From Paenibacillus sp. JCM 18996 (GTDB taxonomy: Bacteria > Bacillota > Bacilli > Paenibacillales > NBRC-103111), in the NCBI GenBank assembly GCA_001313085.1, contig BBFE01000055.1, forward strand, positions 1 through 24,880: 24,880 nt of DNA, in the 5' to 3' direction. The translations under genes and the position numbers were made by a program. The stretch's first letter is position 1. Each line of letters starts with the position of its first letter. Below, piece by piece: positions 17,652 to 24,880 of the stretch. The notes beneath the pieces are model-generated. The model searched no databases and was not told the origin of the DNA. It saw only the letters and a program-made list of their open reading frames with translations.

Positions 17652-18406
17652 CTATCTTACGTAACCCGACACATTGGCGGTATGTGCGCGGATCGTTTCC
17701 GGCACATCTTTTAAAGCTTTTACCGTGTACAGAGTGCCTGTTCCGCCTTTATAAAGATCGACCACATTAAACGCCCATTCGTTGGACACCGGAATGAAGA
17801 TTGCGTTTATTCCCGCTTCCAGCGCAGGATTAATGTCGGTACGGATGGAATTGCCGACCATCCAGGTTGATCTGCGGTCGAACCCGTTCGCTGTCAGCAC
17901 ATTTTCCATTGCAGCCGTAGTCTTGTGCATTACGATGAATATGCGGTCTTCGAAAATCTTTTCCAATCCTGCAGTTTTCACTTTGTTCATCTGAATGCCT
18001 TCGTCGCCGCCGGTATACAGAATTAGCTGATGACCTTCATTTTTTTAAGCGAATATAGCGATTCGAACAGATCCGGGTAAGGCTCGATTGTCATCGCGTA
18101 AACCGTGTGCCCGAGCTCCAGAAGCTGCCGAATTTCCTCCGAGGATACGTTCCTTCCTGTCAAGTCGCAATAATACTCATAAGTCTCCACAAAAGATTGG
18201 GGAAACCGGTCTGCGGCAAAACCGTGGATCTTCACTCCGGCCAAGTCGAGTTCAAGCTGCTTTGCCTTGAATTCATCCTTCTTGACGCGGTAGCTGTGGA
18301 ACCATTCCTCCATCAAATCGGCAAATTGGTCAATGACCAGGTCAAAATATTTATTGCAATGAATTAAGGTATCGTCGAGGTCGAATAGAATCGTTTGTCT
18401 GTTCAT
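17652..18406 (-). CDS. HAD-superfamily hydrolase (one frameshift)
   Basis: ATG 18406 starts the sequence QTILFDLDDTLIHCNKYFD, with motif I DLDDT; the first Asp is the nucleophile. Motif II follows as LILYTGGDEGIQ (Thr), then a Lys in the KTAGLEKIFEDRIF region, and motif IV as MVGNSIRTDINPALEAG with the acidic pair. This makes a cap-type C1 HAD phosphatase of about 250 residues; members remove phosphate from small metabolites. As written, the frame breaks at T7 18040-18046; with five it reads SLKNEGHQLILYTGGDEG. The substrate is not evident. The closest general type is the YjjG/phosphoglycolate phosphatase-like branch. The gene is isolated on the minus strand, convergent with the ORF at 17414 and divergent from the CPBP gene. 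The upstream GAGAGAG is a weak ribosome binding site. Confidence 0.85.
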
Positions 18407-18613
18407 AGGCGTAGACTCTCTCTCTTTTACAATGGTTTTTTCAGAAGTTTATACCAAAAGCAGGAGCCTTTTGTCAATGGCCCCACTAGTCTTTTTTAAC
18501 CATTTCAGGCGGCTTTTGAAACATTTTCTTTTCCTGCGCGCCTGAATAAAGGATTTTGGCCAAAGGAGAACGAAACAAGTAGGAAACTGCCGGAGTGGAA
18601 GGGAGAGCCAGCC

Positions 18614-19738
18614 ATGAGGACTGCCATCGTGTTCACCGGTAAGCTGATCCTTTCCTTCCTGATCGGCTTATTGTTTATGTTTATTATTATGATCCCGATA
18701 TCCCTATCGGCTGCCGCACTTTTCGGCATTAAGGGAGGACTGGATGAATTATCCAGAACTTCGCTGTTCACTTTCTACATAGGCGGCATTTCACAGACAC
18801 TGGCTTTTATCGCTTCGCCGCTGCTGATGTATGTACTTTTTTGAACGCAAAAAAAACGTTGGCCCCTCGGTTGGAGTGCTCCCTGCAAAAAAACGCAACG
18901 GCAGCCCCCGCGCTTCCAGCGATCCGATCGGCTTCGGCGAGCCAAGGCGCTCTCACTCACCAGCCATCACACCGTCCAGCGGACCCAACGGTTTCAACGA
19001 GGCACGCGCCGTGCGCACCTCAGCCGCTGAGCCGTCCAGCGGCAGCTACAATTCCGCCACGTCCCGGCTCACCGCTTCACGCGCCACTTCACTCAGCTTC
19101 CCCAAGTCCCGGTTTCTTCTCTGTGCTCTCGGAATTTTCACCGGTGCTGCAGCCATCTCGTTGTCATTTATGCTGATCCGGCTGGCCGGCGGGATCGCCT
19201 CGACATCTTTTCACTGGGACACCCAAGTCATGCAGTCGCAGCTGCTGTTCCTCGCCGTGTTCACGCTGGTCGCCATAAGCGAAGAAATCTTCAGCCGAGG
19301 CTATATCCAGGGATTGGCAAAATATCATTGGGGCAGCCGCGCGTCGATTCTTATATCTTCCGTCCTTTTCGCAGCGTTCCATGTGACGAATGCGGGAGCT
19401 TTGGACGCGGGGCTGCCCCTCATCAATGTCTTTCTCGCCGGGCTTGATCTCGCGGCCGGCCGGGAGAGGACAGGCTCCTTGTGGTTCGGGATCGGCTTCC
19501 ATCTAACATGGAACTACGTCCAGGGCTGCGTGTTCGGTTTTCCCGTCTCCGGCCATCCCGTCCCATCGCTGCTGGCAGCGCAAACTTCAGGCCCGGCCTG
19601 GCTCCACGGAGGCGTCTTCGGCGCAGAGGGAAGCCTCGGGACACATTGGTGCTCGTTGCATTGGCCGTCTGTTTGTTAAAATACCCCGCAGTCGAAAGCA
19701 ATACTCTGTTAAATGACCCTCGCGTTGGGTTAAAATAA
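18614..19738 (+). CDS. CPBP-family intramembrane metalloprotease with long polar insert (frameshifted)
   Basis: From ATG 18614 two membrane segments come first (LILSFLIGLLFMFIIMIPIS, then IGGISQTLAFIASPLLMYVLF). A T6 at 18837-18842 needs five to continue as FERKK. An insert of about 85 residues rich in Ser, Pro, Arg and Ala follows. The catalytic core then comes: EEIFSRGYIQG (EExxxR), FAAFHVTNAG (FxxxH) and FHLTWNYVQG (HxxxN), the three CPBP/Abi motifs. Family members cleave CAAX-like substrates or bacteriocins in the membrane. A last frame change near 19645 restores the ending LVLVALAVCLLKYPAVES to TAA at 19736-19738. About 375 residues. The polar insert is long for the family, and an alternative frame is also open there. 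Cls lies 75 bases downstream on the same strand. Confidence 0.75.
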
Positions 19739-19750
19739 TTACAGCGAATA

Positions 19751-19779
19751 TTGAGGCTTTGCAGGATCCATCATAAAAG
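19751..19779 (+). promoter_or_regulatory. Candidate promoter for cardiolipin synthase
   Basis: TTGAGG (19751-19756), a 17-base spacer and TAAAAG (19774-19779) form a fair sigma-A promoter 33 bases before the cls start. Confidence 0.35.
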
Positions 19780-19812
19780 GATAAGGTCTCCAGGTCCGAA
19801 GGGGGGTACAGC

Positions 19813-21252
19813 ATGTATTTGTTGGTCATCGGACTGCTCCTGTTTATTTTCCAAATCGCCACTATCCTGGTGATTGAATTCCGCAATCCCAACAAAACGG
19901 TAGCATGGCTAATGATTCTTTTCGTTGTTCCGTTGATCGGCTTTGTGATGTACTATTTTATGGCCAAGGAGTACACGCACAGAAGAAAAGTCAGGCGAAG
20001 GACCCGCAAAATTTACGGCGATCTGCAGGACGAAGTCATCAAAAAACTCCAGCATCGTCCGCGACATTATCGAAATGGGCCACTGCGAAATCTATACCCA
20101 TCCCAGGCTTTACGGCCTGTTAAGCCATATTCCCAAGGCCCCGATCACGAACAACAACGACGTGCAGGTGCTTACCAACGCGGAAAGTACATACGAAGCG
20201 ATTCTCGAGCGATGGACAGCGCCAAAAAAATTTATCCATATCGAATATTATACGATTCGGGATGACGAGATTGGAAACAGATTTCTTCAAATGATGGTAA
20301 AAAAAAGCGAGGCAGGGTGTCAAAATCCGGCTCATTTACGACGGCATCGGTAGCTACCAGCTGACCAGGTCGTACGTGAAAAAAGCTGACGGAAGCCGGG
20401 ATAGAGCATCATGTGTTTCTTGCGCCGATCATCGCTTTTTTTTCGACAAACGGATGAATTACCGCAATCACCGGAAAATCGTCGTCGTAGACGGGTTTTT
20501 TGGGCTTTCTGGGCGGGATTAACATCGGGGACGAGTACCTGGGAAGAAGCGGCCCGTTCTCTTTCTGGAGAGACACTCATATCGCGCTGCAGGGGGATGC
20601 GGTTTATTTTCTGCAGAATTCGTTCCTCACCGACTGGTACTTTGTAAGCGGGCAAAAGCTCACCGACAGCTATTACTTCCCTCCGCATATGTGCCTGGAC
20701 AAGGAGCATGTGCAGATTATCGCGAGCGGGCCGGACGACTACTGGGACGTAATCCTGGAAATGTACTTCTCGGCAATCGCCTCCGCAACGAAAAGAATTT
20801 ATATAACGTCACCGTATTTCATACCGGACGAGAGCATCCTGATGGGACTGAAAACCGCGGCGATTTCGGGGGTGGACGTACGGATCATCTTTCCAAGTGT
20901 GGGGGATTCGCACCTCGTGCAGTGGGCTTCTTTGTCTTATGTAAAAGAGCTCCTGGAAGCCGGTGTCCGTTTCTTTCTGTATGAAAAAGGGTTTATCCAC
21001 GCGAAGGTCATTATCATCGATAATGTGCTTGCTTCGGTGGGCACGGCAAATATGGATATGCGAAGCTTTTTTTTCAGCAATTTCGAAATGAACGCGGTGA
21101 TGTTCGACAAAGCGTCCATTGAAAGGCTTGAGGCGGATTTTATGCACGATTTGACCCACTGCTCGGAAATCAAGCTCAGGGAATTCGAGAAGCGGCCGCG
21201 GCTGCAGCGCGGTTTGGAAGTGGTGGCACGCTTGTTTTCTCCCTTATTCTGA
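19813..21252 (+). CDS. cls: Cardiolipin synthase, phospholipase D family (frameshifted)
   Basis: The start at ATG 19813 follows GAAGGGGGG. The inferred protein has about 480 residues, the usual length for ClsA-type enzymes that join two phosphatidylglycerols into cardiolipin at the membrane. Two N-terminal membrane helices (YLLVIGLLLFIFQIATILVI and VAWLMILFVVPLIGFVMYYF) precede a basic loop. Two phospholipase D (HKD) motifs follow: NHRKIVVVDG near residue 220, with GGINIGDEYLG after it, and IHAKVIIIDN near residue 395, with GTANMDMRSF after it. Frames break at A6 20041-20046 (five needed), near 20208 (a G lost), A8 20299-20306, A6 20379-20384, T8 20436-20443 (six needed, for IAFFDKRMNYRN) and T6 20496-20501. 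All are bridged by conserved text. It is convergent with ligD, with only six bases between the stops and no terminator hairpin seen. Confidence 0.92.
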
Positions 21253-21258
21253 TCCTCG

Positions 21259-22140
21259 TCAAAGATGGCTTAGAATAGGGTCCAGATTTTGCGGTGGCAC
21301 CTTATCGATCAGGTCTCCCACGCGCTGCAGCCGGTCGTGAATATTGAGCAAGGTAAATTCCCTCGGGTCGACCTTCGCTGAACCTCTTCCCACAACAGCG
21401 GCGTGGATACCGTTGCCTGCTCCCTGGCGCGCGGAGTGTAGGGGGCGGACAGCGTTTTGCCGTACCAATGCTGTAGATAATCCACATAGATCAGAGAGCC
21501 GCGGTTTTTTTTCAGCCTCTCGATCGTGAACAGCTTCGGATGCTTCTCCACCACATATTTGCCGATAAAATGTCCGATTTTACGCAGCTGCTCGAATGTA
21601 TACCCTCGCTGTATCGGGATATAGATCTGCACTCCCGTAGCTCCCGAGGTTTTAGGCACGGAAGAGATACGCAGCTTATCCAGAGCATCGCCGATAATGT
21701 CGACTGCCTGCATAATCCGCGGCTCCACCTGCACGCTGGGATCTATATCGATCAGCCACTCCGCCGGGAGCATGTCGCCCACATGGTTAAAGGATGGGTG
21801 AAACTCCAGGCAGCCCAAATTCCCGAGCCAGATCAGAGTCGGAAGGCTGTCCAGCACCACATATTCCACGGATTCCAGCTCTGAAGTCTTCACAAAAGCG
21901 GGTGTCGGATCGGGGGCATTTTTTCTGGTAAAAGGATTTGCCGCTCCAGCCGTCGGGAAAACGGATAGTGGTCAGATAGCGGTTGCGGCAGTATTTAAGC
22001 AGGTATGGGGCGAGCTTGGCCAAATGCTGGAGATACATGATTTTCGTGATGCCCTGCTCGGGCCACAGCTCCTTCTCCGGATTGGTCACTGTAAGTTCAT
22101 GCCCCTCGATACGGACGGTGCCTTTTGCCTCTGCAGCCAT
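21259..22140 (-). CDS. ligD: LigD polymerase/primase domain protein for non-homologous end joining (frameshifted)
   Basis: About 293 residues, only the archaeo-eukaryotic primase-type polymerase domain of LigD; the ATP ligase and nuclease domains are absent. ATG 22140 starts a protein with VTNPEKELWPEQGITK, typical of the domain. It then has GKSFYQKN, LIWLGNLGCLEFHPS, the catalytic IDIDPS acidic pair, KTSGATGVQIYIPI and a C-terminal IYVDYLQHWYGKT. Such proteins add nucleotides, often ribonucleotides, at broken ends before sealing. Two frame shifts occur: T6 21919-21924 (five needed) and one near 21383. T8 at 21505-21512 stays in frame. The second motif ends in Gln where His is usual in Mycobacterium. 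It lies 42 bases after ku on the same strand, so they are one operon. The ligase must be encoded elsewhere. Confidence 0.9.
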
Positions 22141-22182
22141 TGCCCATGAGCCTCCTCTACGATGGAATCACCAGCTTAGCTA

Positions 22183-23023
22183 TCAGGAACCCGTCACTTT
22201 GGTTCTGGCTTTCCCTCTGCCTTTGCCGCGTTCTCCGGCGGGAGCGGCAGGCGGCGGAGTCACTGCATCCAGGCTGGCCTGCAGCGCGGACATCAGATCA
22301 ATGACATTCGCCCTCTGCGGCTCCGGTGCGGTCCTGATTTCCTGCCCGGCAATTTTCTGCTGTATCGCGTCCATCAGCGCATGGCGGTAATCGTCTGAAT
22401 ATTTTTCCGGCTCAAAAGGGGTGGACAGATGTTCAATCAACATTTTCGCCATCGCGAGCTCCTTGTCGTTCACTTCCGCCGCCTGCGGCAGATTGGGCAC
22501 CTGCTCCACCGAGCGGATTTCATCGGGATAAAAGATCGTCTCCATCGCAATACAGTTGCCGATCAGCCGGATCGCGGCCAGCGAGCTTTTGGAACGGATG
22601 GATACTTTGGCTATGCCGATTTTCCCCGTCTGCCTCATCGATTCCATCAGCAGGGAGTAAGCGCCTGCCCCGGTGTCGCCAGGAGCGAGATAATACGTTT
22701 TCTGAAAATAAACGGGATCGATGTCCGTCAAGTTGACAAAATCCAGAATTTTAATCTCTTTATTCACGCCTTCGGTCAGCTGCTCAAGCTCATCCTTTTC
22801 AAAAAATGACAAATCTTCCGGATTCATACTCGTATCCTTTGGAAATCTCCTCCCAAGGCACTTCCGTATTACATGTGCGGCATTGCCGGACATAAGAGAG
22901 CGGAGTGGAACAGCGGCTGTGGATCATCCTCAAGGATATATCCTTGTCTTCCGTGGCGGAGAACATTTTGACGGGAACATGGACAAGCCCAAAGGATATG
23001 GCGCCTTTCCATACGGTATGCAT
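22183..23023 (-). CDS. ku: Ku protein, bacterial non-homologous end joining (frameshifted)
   Basis: ATG 23023 starts MHTVWKGAISFGLVHVPVKM, the clear bacterial Ku N-terminus, with GAAAGGGG upstream. Then follow RCSTPLSYVRQCRTCNTEVP with a Cys-x-x-Cys, the EDLSFFEKDELEQL region, and the core DIDPVYFQKTYYLAPG. A region of basic and Gly/Ala residues forms the C-terminal tail (ERGKGRGKARTK), which in this family aids DNA binding. Ku forms a ring dimer around broken ends and recruits LigD. One frame shift occurs at A6 22801-22806, where five give RFVIFEKDE. About 280 residues, the family's usual size. It lies upstream of ligD, and its start faces away from the spore-protein operon, so a shared region from 23023 to 23177 may regulate both. 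In B. subtilis ku is made in the forespore; here that is inference. Confidence 0.93.
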
Positions 23024-23176
23024 AGATTCGATCCCCTTTCGAAGCCGGCAGTCGGGCTTATTATTTTCATTGTTATTCAGTATATCCAAAAAAAAGTGCG
23101 AATGTATGAATGACCTTGGCGGCAAAGGGGAAATGCTAATAGCGATCGCAGCAAGTGAGAATCAGGAGGATGAGGG

Positions 23177-23365
23177 ATGGAATCTCTGAACAGCGGCGAA
23201 AGTCAGGGAGTAGAAGGACAGAACATGAGCTCCATGGATATCGACCGTATGGTCAACGAAGGTTTGGGCGGCGGACTGGTGACGATGGACAACGGGTTAA
23301 TCGAGGAAACGACAATGTCTGCAACCGGAACAGAGGAAAAAAAGATAAAGGAGAAAGGCCGATGA
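23177..23365 (+). CDS. Small acidic hypothetical protein upstream of sspH
   Basis: I do not recognise a named family. ATG 23177 has AGGAGG upstream (23166-23171). The 62-residue product is hydrophilic and acidic, with SSMDIDRMVNEGLGGGLVTM, then DNGLIEETTMSATGTEE and a basic tail. The tail follows A7 at 23337-23343. As written, its TGA (23363-23365) overlaps the sspH ATG by the classic ATGA. With six A it would end at EEKR, 12 bases before sspH's ribosome binding site; with five it would fuse to sspH. An upstream TGAATG (23107-23112) and AATGCTA (23132-23138) loosely resemble a forespore sigma-G promoter, though the 19-base spacer is long. A spore role is inferred from the operon only. Confidence 0.7.
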   Translation: MESLNSGESQGVEGQNMSSMDIDRMVNEGLGGGLVTMDNGLIEETTMSATGTEEKKIKEKGR

Positions 23366-23544
23366 ACATCGACAGAGCGCAGGAGATTTTACAATCGGAA
23401 AGAACCATCCCGGTGGAACACCAGGGCACATCGATTTGGATCGACAGCGTGGACGCAGGTAGCAACAAGGTCAAAGTCCACTCCCTGGATAACACCGGCG
23501 ACAGCCGTCTGGTGAAAGCGGAAGAATTGACAGAGGTTCGATAG
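23362..23544 (+). CDS. sspH: H-type small acid-soluble spore protein
   Basis: ATG 23362 with AAAGGAG nine bases upstream gives a 60-residue protein: MNIDRAQEILQSERTIPVEH, then a middle with QGTSIWIDSVDAGSNKVKV and a C-terminus SRLVKAEELTEVR. The opening M-N-I-x-R-A-x-E, the H/Y-Q-G then W/V-I-D/E-x-V-D motif and the closing V-x-A/V-x-E-L-x-E match the SspH family. It is a minor forespore protein of Bacillus spores, distinct from the alpha/beta SASPs. No A/T run breaks the frame. It follows the acidic ORF with a four-base overlap or a short gap and is followed by a terminator. It supports the view that the host forms spores. Confidence 0.88.
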   Translation: MNIDRAQEILQSERTIPVEHQGTSIWIDSVDAGSNKVKVHSLDNTGDSRLVKAEELTEVR

Positions 23545-23570
23545 GGGAAGGGCGAATACAGATCTTGCGG

Positions 23571-23600
23571 CCTGTTGGGGGATCCCAATAGGTTTTTTTT
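23571..23600 (+). terminator. Rho-independent terminator after sspH
   Basis: CCTGTTGGG (23571-23579) pairs with CCCAATAGG (23584-23592), eight Watson-Crick pairs plus one G-T, with a GGAT loop and a T8 tail (23593-23600). Confidence 0.92.
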
Positions 23601-23638
23601 GTTTTTTTTGTTAAGAATTTGAAACATTGGTTTCTATT

Positions 23639-23667
23639 TTGAAATTAATAGTATAGAATAATATGTT
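23639..23667 (+). promoter_or_regulatory. Candidate sigma-A promoter for the Spo0E-like gene
   Basis: TTGAAA (23639-23644), a 17-base A/T-rich spacer and TATGTT (23662-23667) lie about 30 bases before the start at 23699. Confidence 0.5.
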
Positions 23668-23698
23668 ATAAGATTACATGTAAAGCGAGTTGAACGCG

Positions 23699-23861
23699 AT
23701 GCGGAGCGACCAGCAGCTAAACAGAAAACGGGAGCAATTGTTGAATAAGCTTTATTCGCTGCTTGATGAAAACAAGCAATTCAGTGACCCGATAGTGGTG
23801 GCCGTTAGTCAAGAATTGGACAAAATCATTGTTAAACTGCAAAAAAGAGTACATTCACTGA
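23699..23861 (+). CDS. Spo0E-family aspartyl-phosphate phosphatase
   Basis: ATG 23699 (or TTG 23690) starts a short helical protein, MRSDQQLNRKREQLLNKLYS, then a linker, then AVSQELDKIIVKLQK. The S-Q-E-L-D motif is the Spo0E family signature; these small helical-hairpin proteins dephosphorylate Spo0A and so hold back sporulation. As written, A6 at 23841-23846 carries the frame on to about 23986 through the T-rich terminator. With five A it ends KEYIH at TGA 23859-23861, 53 residues, the normal size. That end is adopted. The start is not sure because no strong ribosome binding site is visible. It is monocistronic, between its own promoter and a terminator-like hairpin. Confidence 0.8.
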
Positions 23862-23881
23862 CGCGTATATCGGTTACTCAT

Positions 23882-23921
23882 CCCATTTCTCTGCTGGCTT
23901 CAAATGGTGGGGGTTTTTTTT
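23882..23921 (+). terminator. Probable terminator after the Spo0E-like gene
   Basis: CCATTT (23883-23888) pairs with AAATGG (23902-23907), with further C-G pairing past a bulged T, and a T8 tail at 23914-23921. Confidence 0.6.
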
Positions 23922-24059
23922 GTTTTTTTTCCGGGGCGGGATCGAAGAGTTGTGTTGATACGGAGGTTGGAGACGGCTATAATTAACAACATCTTTGGGT
24001 TGCATAGGAGTGGACAGGCCAAAGATTGGAAAAAAACTGTATTTAAAAAAAAGCAGCGA

Positions 24060-24065
24060 TATAAT
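24060..24065 (+). promoter_or_regulatory. TATAAT box before tsaE
   Basis: A perfect TATAAT lies 23 bases before the tsaE start. No good -35 box sits at 16-18 bases; the only candidate, TTGGAA (24026-24031), is too far, though the A7 and A8 runs between may be overlong. Confidence 0.3.
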
Positions 24066-24088
24066 TATTTTTTAGCCAGGAGTACAAG

Positions 24089-24573
24089 ATGACGGATACG
24101 GTTTATTTTCATACCCGGCAGGAGGAAGATACGGAACGTCTGGGCAGGCGGTTGTCCGCGATGTTTGCGCCAGGCACCGTAATTACTCTGGATGGGGATT
24201 TGGGTGCGGGGAAGACCCGCTTTTCCCAGGCGCTGGCCAGAGGAATGGGCGTGCAGGAAATCGTCAATTCCCCCACCTTTACCATCATTAAAGAGTATGA
24301 GGGAGCCCGGCTGCCTCTTTACCATATGGATGTATACCGGATTTCCTTGGAGGAAGCGGAAGAGCTGGGGTTGGATGAGTATTTTTTTACGGTCAAGGCG
24401 TTACTCTTATCGAATGGTCTTCCATTATCGAAGAGATGCTCCCCCCCGAGCGACTGGCCGTCCGGATCGAAAATCTGGGAGGTTCCGAACGCAAATTCAC
24501 GCTGTCGGCGTACGGGGAACCTTACATCCGTTGGTGCAGGAAGCTGAAGGAGACGGAAGACAATGGAAGATAA
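24089..24573 (+). CDS. tsaE: tRNA t6A biosynthesis ATPase TsaE (one frameshift)
   Basis: ATG 24089 follows CCAGGAG. The product, about 160 residues, is the ATPase partner of TsaB and TsaD in making N6-threonylcarbamoyladenosine at position 37 of tRNAs that read ANN codons. Marks are the P-loop GDLGAGKTRFSQALA, the switch-like NSPTFTIIKEYEG, and LYHMDVYRISLEEAEELGLDEYF. The frame breaks at T7 24382-24388; with five T it reads YFYGQGVTLIEWSSIIEEML and ends TEDNGR at TAA 24571-24573. The restored C-terminus has PPERLAVRIENLG, usual in TsaE. Its stop overlaps the tsaB start by 11 bases, so the genes are translationally coupled, as in most Firmicutes where tsaE-tsaB-rimI-tsaD form an operon. Confidence 0.93.
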
Positions 24574-24880
24574 ACATAATTTGCACCGGGGCAAGCTCCT
24601 CGCTATCGATACGTCGACAAGCTCGATGACGGTCGCTCTGCTGGAGGGAAGCCGGGTGCTGGAAAGCGTCCGTTTGTTTGCGGAACGGGATCACTCCCGG
24701 CATTTGGTGCCTGCCATCCGCAATCTGTTCGAGGCTTACGGCTGGAAGGCGGGCGATGTGGAAGCGGTAGCGGTCGGCAGAGGCCCGGGTCCTACACCGG
24801 AGTCAGAATCGGGGTCACCGTCGCGAAGACGCTGGCCTGGACTAACGGCAGCCGGCTGCTGGGCGTCTCCAGCCTGGAGG
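24563..24880 (+). CDS. tsaB: tRNA t6A biosynthesis protein TsaB (N-terminus, cut by window)
   Basis: ATG 24563 with AAGGAG upstream starts a frame with KLLAIDTSTSSMTVALLEG, the ASKHA-fold opening of TsaB. Then come ERDHSRHLVPAI and VEAVAVGRGPG. TsaB is the inactive scaffold partner that dimerises with TsaD. Near 24797 one base is missing: with it the text becomes GRGPGSYTGVRIGVTVAKTL, the family's hallmark; as written the frame turns to Pro/Ser/Arg-rich text that is not native. The right edge cuts the gene after about 105 of an expected 230-240 codons. Confidence 0.9.
   Translation, partial: MEDKHNLHRGKLLAIDTSTSSMTVALLEGSRVLESVRLFAERDHSRHLVPAIRNLFEAYGWKAGDVEAVAVGRGPGPTPESESGSPSRRRWPGLTAAGCWASPAWR

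Overview
The window looks like chromosomal DNA of a spore-forming, moderately GC-rich Firmicute, most likely Paenibacillus or a close relative. The evidence is an H-type small acid-soluble spore protein, a Spo0E-like phosphatase, a bacterial Ku with a stand-alone LigD polymerase domain, strong GGAGG-type ribosome binding sites with frequent TTG starts, and a GltB/GltD pair of Firmicute type. The species cannot be fixed from sequence reading alone. No rRNA, tRNA, CRISPR array or intact transposon was seen.

Layout. 1-2662 (-): a RavA-like MoxR ATPase followed by a ViaA-like VWA protein that runs off the left edge. 2790-4747: a small unknown protein (-), a GNAT remnant (+) and a membrane-anchored polysaccharide deacetylase with a C-terminal stalk domain (-). 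5089-6626: thiamine diphosphokinase (-) and a DUF554 membrane protein (+). 6633-9447: a PAS-type sporulation-like histidine kinase (-), a family 2 glycosyltransferase (+), a 15-bp perfect inverted repeat and a relic of a molybdate permease gene (-). 9547-10606: thymidine kinase (-), a 49-residue unknown ORF and an SR1P-like peptide gene (+) with a terminator. 10607-17222: a long leader and promoter, then gltB and gltD (NADPH glutamate synthase) with a strong terminator. 17391-21252: an unknown short ORF (+), an HAD hydrolase (-), a CPBP protease (+) and a cardiolipin synthase (+). 21259-23023 (-): ku and ligD polymerase, a non-homologous end-joining pair. 23177-23600 (+): a small acidic protein and sspH. 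23699-24880 (+): a Spo0E-like protein and the tsaE-tsaB tRNA t6A operon, cut by the right edge.

The dominant oddity is frame damage. Nearly every long gene is interrupted, and the breaks almost always sit on A/T runs of 6-8 bases where the conserved protein requires 5 or 6; a second class is the loss of one base from short G/C runs. Reading across the breaks restores full-length, family-standard proteins in almost every case. I therefore treat these as probably intact genes in a sequence with homopolymer errors, and annotate their full inferred spans. True relics are the GNAT fragment and the modB fragment.

Functionally the window is mostly core metabolism and envelope or spore biology: nitrogen assimilation, thiamine and thymidine salvage, cardiolipin, peptidoglycan or polysaccharide modification, spore DNA protection and repair, and tRNA modification. 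I did not find a convincing new multi-gene system. The best leads are the SR1P-like peptide with its upstream 49-residue ORF, the inverted repeat that abuts modB, the ligase-less LigD/Ku pair beside a spore operon, and the polar insert of the CPBP protease.
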